DNA from: Rhodiola kirilowii
Lineage: Eukaryota > Streptophyta > Magnoliopsida > Saxifragales > Crassulaceae
Assembly (NCBI GenBank): GCA_033675215.1
Contig: CM066200.1
Coordinates: forward strand, 31,418,821 to 31,482,820
Direction: 5' to 3'
DNA length: 64,000 nt
Both the position numbers and the translations under genes were made by a program. The stretch's first letter is position 1, and each line of letters starts with the position of its first letter. The notes under the pieces are model-generated. The model searched no databases. It was not told the DNA's origin and saw only the letters and a list, made by a program, of their open reading frames with translations. Of this stretch, positions 33,469 to 43,655 are shown piece after piece.

Positions 33469-33789
33469 TTAGTTTTTTTTTATATAAATTGTATGTATTG
33501 AGAGATGTTGAGATCTGTGTAAGAAAAAAGTATTTGCTATTGTGGATTCTTGGCTCAGTGAGGTTGTATCAAAAAAATCATATATCATTGAATATTGTAT
33601 TTGTATGAAAATGTATGTAAGGTAAAACTATAGCGATGTATGTACTTTTTTTGTATTGTCTAATGCACATTTATTTGCTTTATAAAATTTCATCTATTCT
33701 TGATCATTTTGGATGCATCATCTATTATTGAACATCTTGGTTTAAATTCTTTGGATGCATCATCTATTATTGAACATCTTCGTTTAAAA
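33469..33789 (+). other. AT-rich sequence after the peroxiredoxin fragment
   Basis: No gene seen. A direct repeat TTGGATGCATCATCTATTAT occurs at about 33709 and 33752, leading into the minisatellite. Confidence 0.5.
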
Positions 33790-36100
33790 TAATACATAAG
33801 TCATTACCCCTTATTTCTCCATTATACCCTTATGTTATAAGTCATTACCCCCTTGTTTCATAAGTCATTACCCATTTATTTCATAAGTCATTACCCCTTG
33901 TTTTATAAGTCATTACCCCTTTGTTAAAATAATACATAAGTCATTACCCCCTTGTTTCTCCATTACACTGTTATTTCATATGTTATTACCCCCTTATTTC
34001 ATAAGTCATTGCACCCTTGTTTCATAAGTCATTACCCCTTGTTTCATAAGTCATTACCCCTTTGTTTCATAAGTCATTACCCCTTTATTTAAGAAGTCAT
34101 TACCCTTTTATTTAATAAATCATTACCCCCTTGTTAAAATAATACATAAGTCATTACCCCCTTGTTTCTCCATTACCCTCGTGTTTCATAAGTCATTACC
34201 CCCTTGTTTCATAAGTCATTACCCCCTTGTTTCATAAGTCATTACCCCCTTGTTTCATAAGTCATTACCTCCTTGTTTCATAAGTCATTACCCCCTTATT
34301 TCATAAGTCCTTACCCCCTTATTTCATAAGTCGTTACCCCCTTATTTCATAAGTTGTTACCCCCTTATTTCATAAGTCGTTACCCCCTTATTTCATAAGT
34401 CGTTACCCCCTTATTTCATAAGTCGTTACCCCCTTATTTCATAAGTCGTTACCCCCTTATTTCATAAGTCGTTACCCCCTTATTTCATAAGTCATTACAC
34501 CCTTATTTCATCAGTCATTACTCCCTTGTTTCATCAGTCATTACCCCCTTGTTTCATCAGTCATTACCTCCTTGTTTCATAAGTCATTACCTCCTTGTTT
34601 CATAAGTCATTACCCCCTTGTTTCATAAGTCATTACCCCCTTGTTTCATAAGTCATTACCCCCTTATTTCATAAGTCATTACCCCCTTATTTCATAAGTC
34701 ATTACCCCCTTGTTTCATAAGTCATTACCCCCTTGTTTCATAAGTCTTTACCCCCTTATTTCATAAGTCATTACCCCCTTATTTTATAAGTCATTACCCC
34801 CTTATTTCATAAGTCATTACCCCCTTATTTCATAAGTCATTACACCCTTATTTCATCAGTCATTACACCCTTGCGAATTAAAGGTGTAATGGCTTATGAA
34901 ATAAGGGTGTACTGGCTTCTGAATTAAGGGTGTAATGGCTTACGAATTAGGGGTGTAATGGCTTACGAAATAAGGGTGTAATTGCTTATGAATTAAGGGT
35001 GTAACGGCTTATGAATTAAGAGTGTAACAGCATATGAATTAAGGGTGTAACGGCATATGACTTACGGGTGTAATGGGATATGCATTAAAGGTGTAATGGC
35101 ATATGAAACAAGGGTGTAATGACATATGAGTTAAGGGTGTAATGTCATATGAATTAAGGGTGTAATGGCATACGAATTAATGGTGTAACGGCATATGACT
35201 TAAGGGTGTAATGAGATATGAATTAAAGGTGTAATGGCTTATGAAACAAGGGTGTAATGACATATGAGTTAAGGGTGTAATGCCATATGAATTAAAGGTA
35301 TAATGGCTTATGAATTAAGGGTGTAATGACTTATGAAGTAAGGGTGTAACAGGATATGACTTAAGGGTGTAACAGCATATGAATTAAGGGTGTAATGGCA
35401 CATGAAATAACGGTGTAACCCCCTTATTTCATATGTCATTACCCCCTTATTTCATAAGTCATTACCCCCTTGTTTCATAAGTCATTACCCCCTTATTTCA
35501 TATTCCATTACACCCTTATTTCATATGGCATTACACCCTTATTTCATATTCCTTTACACCCTTATTTCATATTCCATTACACCCGTATTTCATATGGCAT
35601 TACACCCTTATTTCATATGGCATTACACCCTTATTTCATATGGCATTACACCCTTATTTAATATTCTATTACACCCTAATTTTAAATTTTGATATGCCAT
35701 TACACCCTTATTTCATATGTCATTACACCCTTATTTCATATGTCATTACACCCTTATTTCATATGACATTACACCCTTTATTTCATTATTTAATAAATTG
35801 CATTACACCCTTTGTATTGCAATTTAATGCAATTTGATAAATTGCAATACACCCTTTGTAATGCAATTTGATAAATTGCAATACACCCTTTGTAATGCAA
35901 TTTGATAAATTGCAATTTATTTCATTACACCCTTATTTCTTTATTTAATAAATTGCATTACACCCTTTATTTAATAAATTGCATTACACCCCTTATTTTA
36001 TATGGCATTACACCCTTTTTGATAATACATTTGCACATTCATTTCATAATAAATTGTAATTTATTTCTTTATTTCATTACACCCTTATTTCTTTATCAAA
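33790..36100. repeat. 22-23-bp minisatellite with an inverted central block
   Basis: About 100 units of the type CATAAGTCATTACCCCCTT plus GTTT or ATTT. 33790-34872 and 35421-36100 run in one orientation, while 34873-35420 runs inverted (AAGGGTGTAATGGCTTATGA). Unit sequence drifts along the array (AAGTCATTACCCCC, then ATGGCATTACACCC), and a 34-bp variant containing AATTTGATAAATTGCAATAC occurs near 35830-35900. Because the period is 23, repetitive ORFs appear by chance and are not genes. Confidence 0.92.
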
Positions 36101-38304
36101 ATATATAACAAAAAAATTACAAAAAAAATTATTTCAAAGACAAACATAATGTTAATTTGAATTACATACAAGTTTGAAAGTATGAAAAATATACAATAGT
36201 TGCTCAAAAAATGAAAATTGAGAGAGATGAAAATTGAGGTTTATCGAAACCTCAATTGAAATGAAAATTGAAATTGGAAACTCGAACAATTCAACAGAAA
36301 CCTCATCCTAATAATTCAACAGAAGCCTTGATTAATAAAAGACACCAAAAACTCCAACACTTGGCAACAAAGTGAATTAGAAACTACACATACAGAAAAT
36401 AAAAACTCCAACACTTGACCAGCATTCGTCAAAACCTTCTTCCCCCACAGCTTTGTCTCCTACGGCTTTTAGATGTCCGGTTTTCCACCGCAATTCTCCA
36501 TTCCAGCAGGTGAGCACATTCAACAACAAACAACCTAAAATTCATTGAATAGCTTGGTGAAATTCTCGTTAAAGATATCAAACCTTCAAGCACACTTTAG
36601 GAAAATTCTCGTTATGGTTTCAAAGCCGCTAATAAACAGTGTCTCTCAAATAAGGTACTTCATCCAGTTAAAGAAAGTTTCAAGTGCACAGGTTGGAGAA
36701 AGCATGCAGCTGTAGAAAAAACAGTGCATGTTGTATACAAATCTCAAAATGGAAAGAAAGAAAAAATGCCACTTGAATATATTTCAGTATCCATGTGACA
36801 TTAATTTCCAAAAAGGGAATCATTCTGTCCTAACATACAAGGGGCTTCTTCTCAGGAAAAATATTCAGAATAGACTCCATTAATGCCTTAATTGCATCGA
36901 GGAAATTCATTTATTGTCTAATGAACAATCTAATGAACAATCTTTTCTTGAGTTACAGCATGAGGCGAGCTAAGTCTCAAGAGCCACATTAATCATCCAA
37001 CAACTGCAGCGATGACTGAGCCAGAATCATCCAAAACACAACTCAAAACAATGCATACAAGTTACAAGCAGAAGTGTGTGCTCAAACGTAAATACACAGA
37101 CCAACAGTTAACAATAGATACATTCAAAACATAATGCTGAGAAGCAACTAATGAAAGTATGAAACCATATATTTCAAACATCACGACTTTACTATATTTC
37201 CAACAAGTTTGAAATTTGCAAAAATTCCAAAAGGCTTTCAACACTTGTAACAAGTTTGGGCCTTATCACATTCATATTGTCTGGGATGAAAACAAATGTC
37301 ACCCTAACCCATTATGTACCTAAATCATCTGGTTCACTAATTATATATGAAATAAATAAATGCATCAGGATCTCTGAGTAACCAAGTCAACAACTTTGGC
37401 ATGTTTCCTAGCTACTTTTAATTCATTTGACAGTATCAATAATAGAACAAAAGTGATCACCAAGACAAGTAATTGAAAACACCAATAATTGAACCATTTA
37501 AGTTGCATTCAAACTGCTGCACAACCAACCTGAAATGAACTAGGACTCTCAATCAATCATAAATCAAATGCACGATTGTATATCGAACAAAAAAGTATAT
37601 TTATATCTCATTCAAAAAAGGATAATTAGGGCATTTTATCAAACAATCAAGGTGCAAATCATCTGCACATACATTGCTTCAAAATCTCATCCTAGTTCAA
37701 CACACATTGATAATAAATTCGTAAAATTTAGTCTGCTAACTCAACCAATTTTCGAAAGTTGATGAACATACAACGGAACAGAAGTTCATAACACACTTCA
37801 TCTGCTGCCAAAAACATCACAAAACCAAGTCAAAATAAAAACAAAGCCCTAAAAACGAACCTCAAATAGACACCCCAAGCTAACCAAATCGTACTAACGC
37901 TGGAGAAAATCTTGAATTATTGCGCTGCATAACTAACCCTGCTTGGCGAAAGGGCTCAGATTCGTTCCTAGAAGTGTAAAAAATGAAGAGGAAAGAGACC
38001 ACCGGAACAGATCCGGCATGGATTCAAACCTCCGGCGCCGCCTTCTAACACCGACACAGATCCGGCGCCGCCTTCTAACACCCTTCGCAAATCTGGGTTT
38101 CGTTCGGAGATCTGGGTCTGGGTTTCGTTCGCAAGTCTGGGTTTCGTTCGCAAATCTGGGTTTCGTTCGGAGAGAGAAATCATGTCAGGAGAGAGAAAAG
38201 TTCTCATCACTCTCAAAAACAAAAACCCCAAATTACCCCTTAATAAATTCCCCCCAACAATTACTTTTCCACTGCCACCTCACCAAAATGATTTGTCCAC
38301 GTTG
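36101..38304. other. Unassigned interior of M18 with a short tandem repeat
   Basis: 36101-37900 is AT-rich with no protein family recognised in any frame. 36430-36510 on the minus strand is exon-like (CWNGELRWKTGHLKAVGDKA) but unidentified. 38085-38180 holds about five copies of a 19-20-bp unit, GGGTTTCGTTCGCAAATCT, next to a GGCGCCGCCTTCTAACACC duplication (38035 and 38063). Confidence 0.45.
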
Positions 38305-38349
38305 TGCCTCACTGCCTCACTCTTATAACCCTGCCTCAACGGAGTGCTC

Positions 38350-38351
<2 letters not shown>

Positions 38352-38418
<67 letters not shown>
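38352..38418. repeat. (TA)n microsatellite
   Basis: About 33 TA units between M18 and the next TIR element. Confidence 0.95.
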
Positions 38419-38421
<3 letters not shown>

Positions 38422-38561
38422 GCGCGCTCCTTTGAATTAGGGGGTAGAATGAGGCTGTGAGGCACGTTGTGAGCCACTCATTATGATGATGTGGCAGGAA
38501 ATAGTTTTTTGCTGTTTACTTTTTGCTTTTAATAGATTTTTGGTAGTGGGACACGTGTTTT
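38419..38561. mobile_element. Left part of a GAGGCA-type TIR element
   Basis: Starts GAGGCGCGCTCC and continues like M9 (GAGGCTGTGAGGCACG...GTAGTGGGACACGTG), then stops at a new TA run. The right half is absent. Confidence 0.6.
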
Positions 38562-38579
38562 AAATATATATATATATAT

Positions 38580-38914
38580 AATGAAGCAACCAAATTAGAA
38601 TGAGGCAGTGAGGCACCATCTCAGCGATACATCTCATCCTTCAAACTCATCTCCTCATGACACGTGTCCCACACACCCCAAAACGGTGAGGACGTGAGGA
38701 CAAATCTCACACCACACATCTAAACCCCCCATGCTTTGTGTGTGCGCCACGTGTTCCATTACCAAAATCCATCAAAAGCAAAAAGCAAACAGTAAAAAGC
38801 AAAACAATATTCCCTGCACCTTTAAATCTCAACCATTAGATCAAAATGATCAAAATGTCTGCGATGTGTCCTCACCTCCTCACCAAATTGGATGTCCTCA
38901 AATGAGCGCACCCC
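38580..38914. mobile_element. Composite TIR-element fragment, GAGGCA part joined to GAGGAC part
   Basis: 38580-38675 resembles the right part of a GAGGCA-type element. 38676-38914 is the body and right end of a GAGGAC-type element (GGTGAGGACGTGAGGAC to TCCTCAAATGAGCGCACCCC). The join is near the shared GACACGTGTCCC block. Confidence 0.55.
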
Positions 38915-38934
38915 TATATATATTACCACTTCGC

Positions 38935-39297
38935 AGCAGAATCAAAAACCATACCAAGTCTCATCGGACAAGGAAATAACATTAATCTAGTACTCGCAAG
39001 AGTCTGGTTTGAAGTTGCCAAAATAAGTTCGTATTTTGGACTCGAAAAAGATAAAAGCAACCGGCTAAGTAAAAACACAAGCGTTTTTAATAAATTTAAC
39101 ACTCTTTTTAGAGGAGGGGAGAATAGGGAAAACAACCTTATACCTCTAAGTATTTAGAAGACTCTTGATGAACAAAATCAACAGTTATTCAAAATTAAGG
39201 AGAAGATCAATACAGCATGCCTCACACAGGAAAGGATGTAAGATCTAGAAACAAGAATTGAAGAGCTTAAGATGATGATCGTAACACTAATCGGTTA
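38935..39297 (+). pseudogene. Caulimovirus ORF II-like (aphid transmission factor) C-terminal part
   Basis: VWFEVAKISSYFGLEKDKSN matches CaMV P2 IWKINSYFGLSKDPSE. SVFNKFNTLFRGG matches SVFNTAKTIFKSGG. A coiled-coil tail (LETRIEELKMMIVTLIG) follows. P2 links virions to aphid stylets in the living virus. Relic. Confidence 0.75.
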
Positions 39298-39300
39298 AGC

Positions 39301-39609
39301 CATGGCCACAATTAAAGAAACCATAAAAGCCCTAGCTATACATCTTGAACAAATGATCGAAATGGCAACGGCAAAAACCATCAAAGAAGTCTGCGACAAA
39401 ATAGATGAAAGCAAATGTGGATGTATGAAAAATTATCAGAAATTGATAAACAAATTACCTTAGGAAAAGGTAAAGAGGTTACTACAGAGGGAAACACTCC
39501 CACTGGCCTACAAAAATACTCCTATCCAAACAACATGGTAGGAAACGAGGAACTAAGAAGTTCTAAAAATCTACACTCGTTAATCTGGCCCTTCGACTTA
39601 GACAAATGA
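39301..39609 (+). pseudogene. Caulimovirus ORF III-like (virion-associated protein)
   Basis: It starts MATIKETIKALAIHLEQ after a TAA. Its end, KYSYPNNMVGNEELRSS then SLIWPF, closely matches CaMV P3 KYSYPNYGVGNEELGSS and LTWPF. P3 is a coiled-coil tetramer anchored in the capsid. It overlaps ORF IV. Relic. Confidence 0.8.
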
Positions 39610-41015
39610 GTTCGATTACAGAACAACTAGAAAGGTATTTCTTTGAAATGCCACTAGAAGAAGACTGCCAAGAGATCGTTCAACTTCTAGCTTTAGACGA
39701 AGTCAAATTACAATACAAGTTGAAAGAAAAAATTGACCTATATGTCAAATACAACTATAACATTAAGGAAAATGTTATGACCAATGTAGAAGATAATTCT
39801 ACGACATCAAAACCAGATAAGGACTCTGATTCAGAAGATGACTTTAACCTTAGAACGGTTAAAGAAGAAGGTGAAGGTAGCCAAAACCAAAGAAATGGCA
39901 AAAGGAAAAAGCCAATGGAAGACTACTGGGGAATGCAACCTCCAAGAGTTCCAGGAAGTTCTAATCCTAACGGACTAAATGCTCTCAACATTGACAAGGT
40001 TGGAGATCTTGAGCAAAGAAGAAGATTAATTGATCTATGGGCTACTGAGCTTAGCTTGATCATCCAATCTAACGCAGACGAGTTCGCAACATCAAAAACA
40101 ATTTTATTGTTAGCCGAACACAAGTCTGAAGGGATAGTCAAAAGTTTCATCAAAACCACTAAGTGGGAAGGAGCTAGACTAATCGCTAATCCTCTCGAAT
40201 TCATCGTCGAAGGAATCTACAATATGTTCTTAGGAATCAACATGGTGCAAGACAAAGAAGGGGAACTTATTAAAGAACAAGAAGTGGCTAGAACTAAACT
40301 AGTCAACATACAACTTTGTAATATCTGCAATCTTTGAGAATTCACTTGTGTATATGAGAAGAACCTTTACAAATTACCTCAGGACGAGTATAAAGAGTTT
40401 GTCGAGAAATACCTTACCAAACTACCTATCATCAGAGAAGTTAGTCTGGAAGAATATCACAAGAGAAAAATTGTGCTTACAACCCATTCCCTTGGGTTTG
40501 CAATGAAAATTGCAGAGGAACAAATTAAGCTAGTTTGCGATCTTTCCACAAAGCAAAAACAGCTCAAGAGAGTTAACAAAACTTGTTGCAAAAAATTGAT
40601 CTCTGAAAACCTTACATTCGGATGTACGCCGAACAAAGAGCAACGCTTTAAAAAGCAAAAACCATAATTCAAAAGAATTTGGAAAAGGAAGAAAAAACCC
40701 TTTAGACCAGGAAAATTCTTCAAAAAACCGAATAAGGAAAAGGAAAAATCTGATAGGAAAAGATTTTGTCCCAAAGGCAAACCCAACTCCAGATGTTGGG
40801 TTTGTAGCGAAGAAGCACACTACGCGAACGTGTGCCCAAACAAGAAAAGCTTCCCGCATAAGGTAAAACTTATCCTTGAAGCCAAACAAGATGGCTATGA
40901 GCCAGTTGAAGATTTCTTCACAGATGAAGAAACAGTTTTCACCTTTGATAACATTCCTGCAGAAGACACCTCAGATTATTCAAACATGGAATCCGATATC
41001 TCGGACTCAGAATGA
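39606..41015 (+). pseudogene. Caulimovirus ORF IV-like (coat protein)
   Basis: It has an acidic N-terminus (KPDKDSDSEDDFN), a central capsid region (NPLEFIVEGIYNMFLGINMV), a Lys-rich stretch near 40680-40780, a CCHC knuckle CWVCSEEAHYANVCP near 40798 and an acidic C-terminus. This is the coat-protein layout of the genus. Relic, broken. Confidence 0.8.
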
Positions 41016-43177
41016 AAAGCTCAATTGAGAAAGATTGGAGTCAACTCTCTTTCTACAATCAAGAGATTTCAATGAGTATCAAAAGAGATATTCATTTCAA
41101 CATGAATGTTAAGGATGACACTCAAATCAAAATAGAACCTGAGGAAGATTTGACCTTAGTCAACAAGACTAATACAAACTCTATCTACATTAAAGGACAG
41201 CTTAAATTCAAAGGATTTAAGACTTTCAATGTTCATTGCTATGTTGACACTGGCGCGAGCCTATGTATCGCAAGCAAATACATTATACCAGATGAACTTT
41301 GGGAAAATATCGCAAAACACATCTCGGTAAAAATCGCTAACGGAGAGTCCGTTAAAACTACTATGGTTTGTAAGAATTTACAAATCAAGATAGCGGGTGA
41401 GATATTCCATATACCCACAATCTATCAACAAGAATCAGTAATGGACCTGTTACTTGAAAATGAAGAAATCAAAGATAAATATTTAGTCTACGTGACCAAA
41501 ATCAAGAAGGCTTACGCTCTTGGAAAGAAAGGATTTTTGGATTCCATAAAAAAGAATTCAAAAATCACCCAGCCAACTCCTGTTAATATCTCTAAAGACA
41601 CGATAGATGAACAACCCACTTTTCAGAAAGGGAGAGTTGAGGAAGAACAAACTTACATTTTGAATCTTTAAAAGCTAAAAACTATTGAAGCTTTGTTAGA
41701 CGAAGCATGTTCAGAAACCTATAGACCCTTACAAGTCTAAAAAATGGATAACTGCTAGCATCAAGCTAACAGACCCCAATACTATCATTCGGGTCAAACC
41801 AAGGAAATACAGTCCCCAAGACAGAGAAGAATTCTCTAAACAGATTAAAGAACTCTTAGATCTTAGGTTAATCATACCTAGCAAATCACCTCACATGTCT
41901 CCGAATTTCTTAGTCAATAATGAAGCACAGAAAAGAAGAGGAAAGAAAAGAATGGTTGTCAACTATAAGGCAATCAATGCAGCAACAATTGGCGATAGTC
42001 ATAACCTTCCATACATGCAAGAACTGTTAACCCTAATCCAAGGGAAGACAATCTTCAGCGGCTTCGACGACAAGAGTGGCTTCTGGCAAGTACTACTCAA
42101 TGAGGACTCACAGCTCCTCACTGCCTTCACATGCCCCGATGGACACTATCAGTGGAATGTAAAACCATTCGGTCTCAAGCAGGCACCCTCTATCTTTCTG
42201 AGGCACATGCAAAACGCCCTCAGAGGCTTACAAAAAATATGTTGTGTCTACGTCTATGACATATTAGTCTTTAGTGATTCAGAAGATGAACACTACAAGC
42301 ATGTTCTTATGATTCTCAGAACCATACAGAATTTTAGGATTATACTTTCAAAGAAGAAAGCAAATCTCTTCAAAGAAAAGATCAACTTCTTAGGTCTAGA
42401 AATCGATAGAGGAACACATACTCCTCAAAATCACATTCTGGACAACCTTCAGCGATTTCCCAATTGCATTGAGGACAAAAAATAGTTACAACATTTCTTT
42501 GGAGTTCTAACTTATGCGGAAGCCTATATCCATAAGCTCGCAGAAATGAGAAAACCCCTTCAGGTTAAACTAAAAAACGATACAATCTGGACTTGGTCCG
42601 GCGAAGATACCAGGTATGTCAAAACGGTAAAAGATAAATTAGGAACTTTCCTAAACTTTATTTACCGAACAATGAAGATGATTTAGTTATTGAAACTGAT
42701 GCATCTAACAATTTCTAGGGTGGCATTCTGAAAGCCAAAACTCTAGAAGGTGAAAAAATATGCAGGTATAGCTCCGGGTCATTCAAACCAGTTGAGCTCA
42801 ACTACCATAGCAATGAAAAAGAATATCTTGCGGTCAAGCGAGTTATTGAAAAATTATCAGTATACTTAACACCGATTAAATTCCTTGTTAGAACTGACAA
42901 TAAAAACTTCACCTATTTCTTAAGAACTAAGATTGCAGGTGACAGCAAACAGGGAAGGCTCATTCGATGGCAAATGTGATTTGCACACTACCAATTCGAA
43001 GTTGAATACCTTTCTGGTGAAAAGAACTCACTCGCAGACTATATGACGCGTGAATTCCAAAAAGGTAAATATTCTTGCTTATCCTTTTCTTTAATTGAAG
43101 AAAAGCAACCTGCAAGCAATACCAACAACGGAAAAACCAGAGGCGCCCATAGTTTTGCTCCTCTCACATTCCCATAA
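41012..43177 (+). pseudogene. Caulimovirus ORF V-like (protease, reverse transcriptase, RNase H)
   Basis: The protease motif CYVDTGASLCIASKYIIP matches CaMV CYVDTGASLCIASKFVIP. GEIFHIPTIYQQES follows. The RT region has FLVNNEAQKRRGKKRMVVNY, TAFTCPDGHYQWNVKPFGLK and QAPSIF. RNase H-like pieces (FLVRTDN, RWQ) lie near 42880-42980. This is the best-conserved part and fixes the genus-level assignment. Relic, broken in several places. Confidence 0.9.
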
Positions 43178-43182
43178 ATAGA
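43176..43182 (+). promoter_or_regulatory. TATA-like box before the ORF VI-like region
   Basis: ATAAATA about 75 bases before the ORF VI-like start corresponds in position to the 19S promoter of Caulimovirus. Identity is inferred from position only. Confidence 0.4.
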
Positions 43183-43251
43183 GTGCTTCTCCCTTCCGTT
43201 TTCCTCACACCAAACAACAACCATTTGATCAACCCAGTGAGAAAAAAACTC

Positions 43252-43655
43252 CATAGAGAGTATTCAGGAGCTTGAGCTCAAAGAAAAAATGCTCACACTT
43301 GAGCAAGAAGCCCTTACTAATGAGCTAAAGACCATCAGGTCAAAGCTAATTCTGTTGAAACAGTTTCGATAGGCCAAAACGGTTTCTACTGAACCGGGGA
43401 ATTATTCTTATTTCAAATCAGATGCTAGTCCACTACAAACGACAGCTGGTAAAGACTCATCAAATCCATTGAGCCATGTTTCTTTGGCAAAAAGAAAGTT
43501 TGTAACACTTCCCCCACTGGGAACCATTACAAACTTGGTTTTTCCTAAAGCAACAGGGCTCAACGGATTTGATGAGTCTTTACCAGCTACCGTTTGCAGT
43601 GGACTAGCTTCTGATTTGGAATATAAGGAGCTATGCTCAAGCGAGCATCCTTTTT
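43252..43655 (+). pseudogene. Caulimovirus ORF VI-like (transactivator) N-terminal part
   Basis: ELELKEKMLTLEQEALTNEL resembles the CaMV P6 start (KLLMQEKILMLELDLVRAK), and AGKDSSNPL resembles APGKESTNPL. The rest of P6 is absent where TIR element M21 begins. Relic. Confidence 0.6.

Larger units (their letters stand above)
31896..38351. mobile_element. Large TIR element M18 (about 6.5 kb) carrying a gene fragment and a minisatellite, word GAGGCA
   Basis: The left end (31896-31943) is GGAGCGTTCAAATGAGGCA with three GAGGCA words. The right end (38305-38351), inverted, reads GGGAGCACTCCGTTGAGGCA with the same three words, and both share AGTGAGGCAGTGAGGCA, where smaller GAGGCA elements have AATGAGG. 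TA repeats flank both sides. Inside are an exon-like block (32251-32481), a peroxiredoxin exon (33326-33468), a minisatellite (33790-36100) and unassigned sequence. No transposase is recognised. The best reading is a non-autonomous, probably Mutator-like element that captured host sequence (Pack-MULE style). The alternative is two truncated small elements that flank unrelated DNA. Confidence 0.55.
38925..43655 (+). mobile_element. Endogenous Caulimovirus (CaMV-like pararetrovirus) fragment
   Basis: About 4.7 kb with parts of five caulimovirus genes in viral order and orientation: ORF II (aphid transmission factor), III (virion-associated protein), IV (coat protein), V (protease-RT-RNase H) and the start of VI (transactivator). 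ORFs III/IV and IV/V overlap by ATGA, as in the virus group. Similarity to cauliflower mosaic virus is recognisable throughout, so genus Caulimovirus is favoured over Petuvirus or Florendovirus. It is a fossil: partial, broken in several places, with neither the movement-protein gene nor the rest of ORF VI. TIR elements lie on both sides. Age cannot be set from one copy. Confidence 0.88.

Noticed and set aside
33790-36100. CRISPR-like regular repeats and repetitive ORFs
   Set aside because: Units are tandem without unique spacers, in a plant genome; the period of 23 gives chance open frames.
36101-37900. A hidden host gene in the AT-rich interior of M18
   Set aside because: No long ORF or recognisable domain on either strand; only weak exon-like fragments.
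37943-38419. 158-codon ORF ending in repeated Tyr-Ile
   Set aside because: It runs through a short tandem repeat and into a TA microsatellite; no family resemblance.
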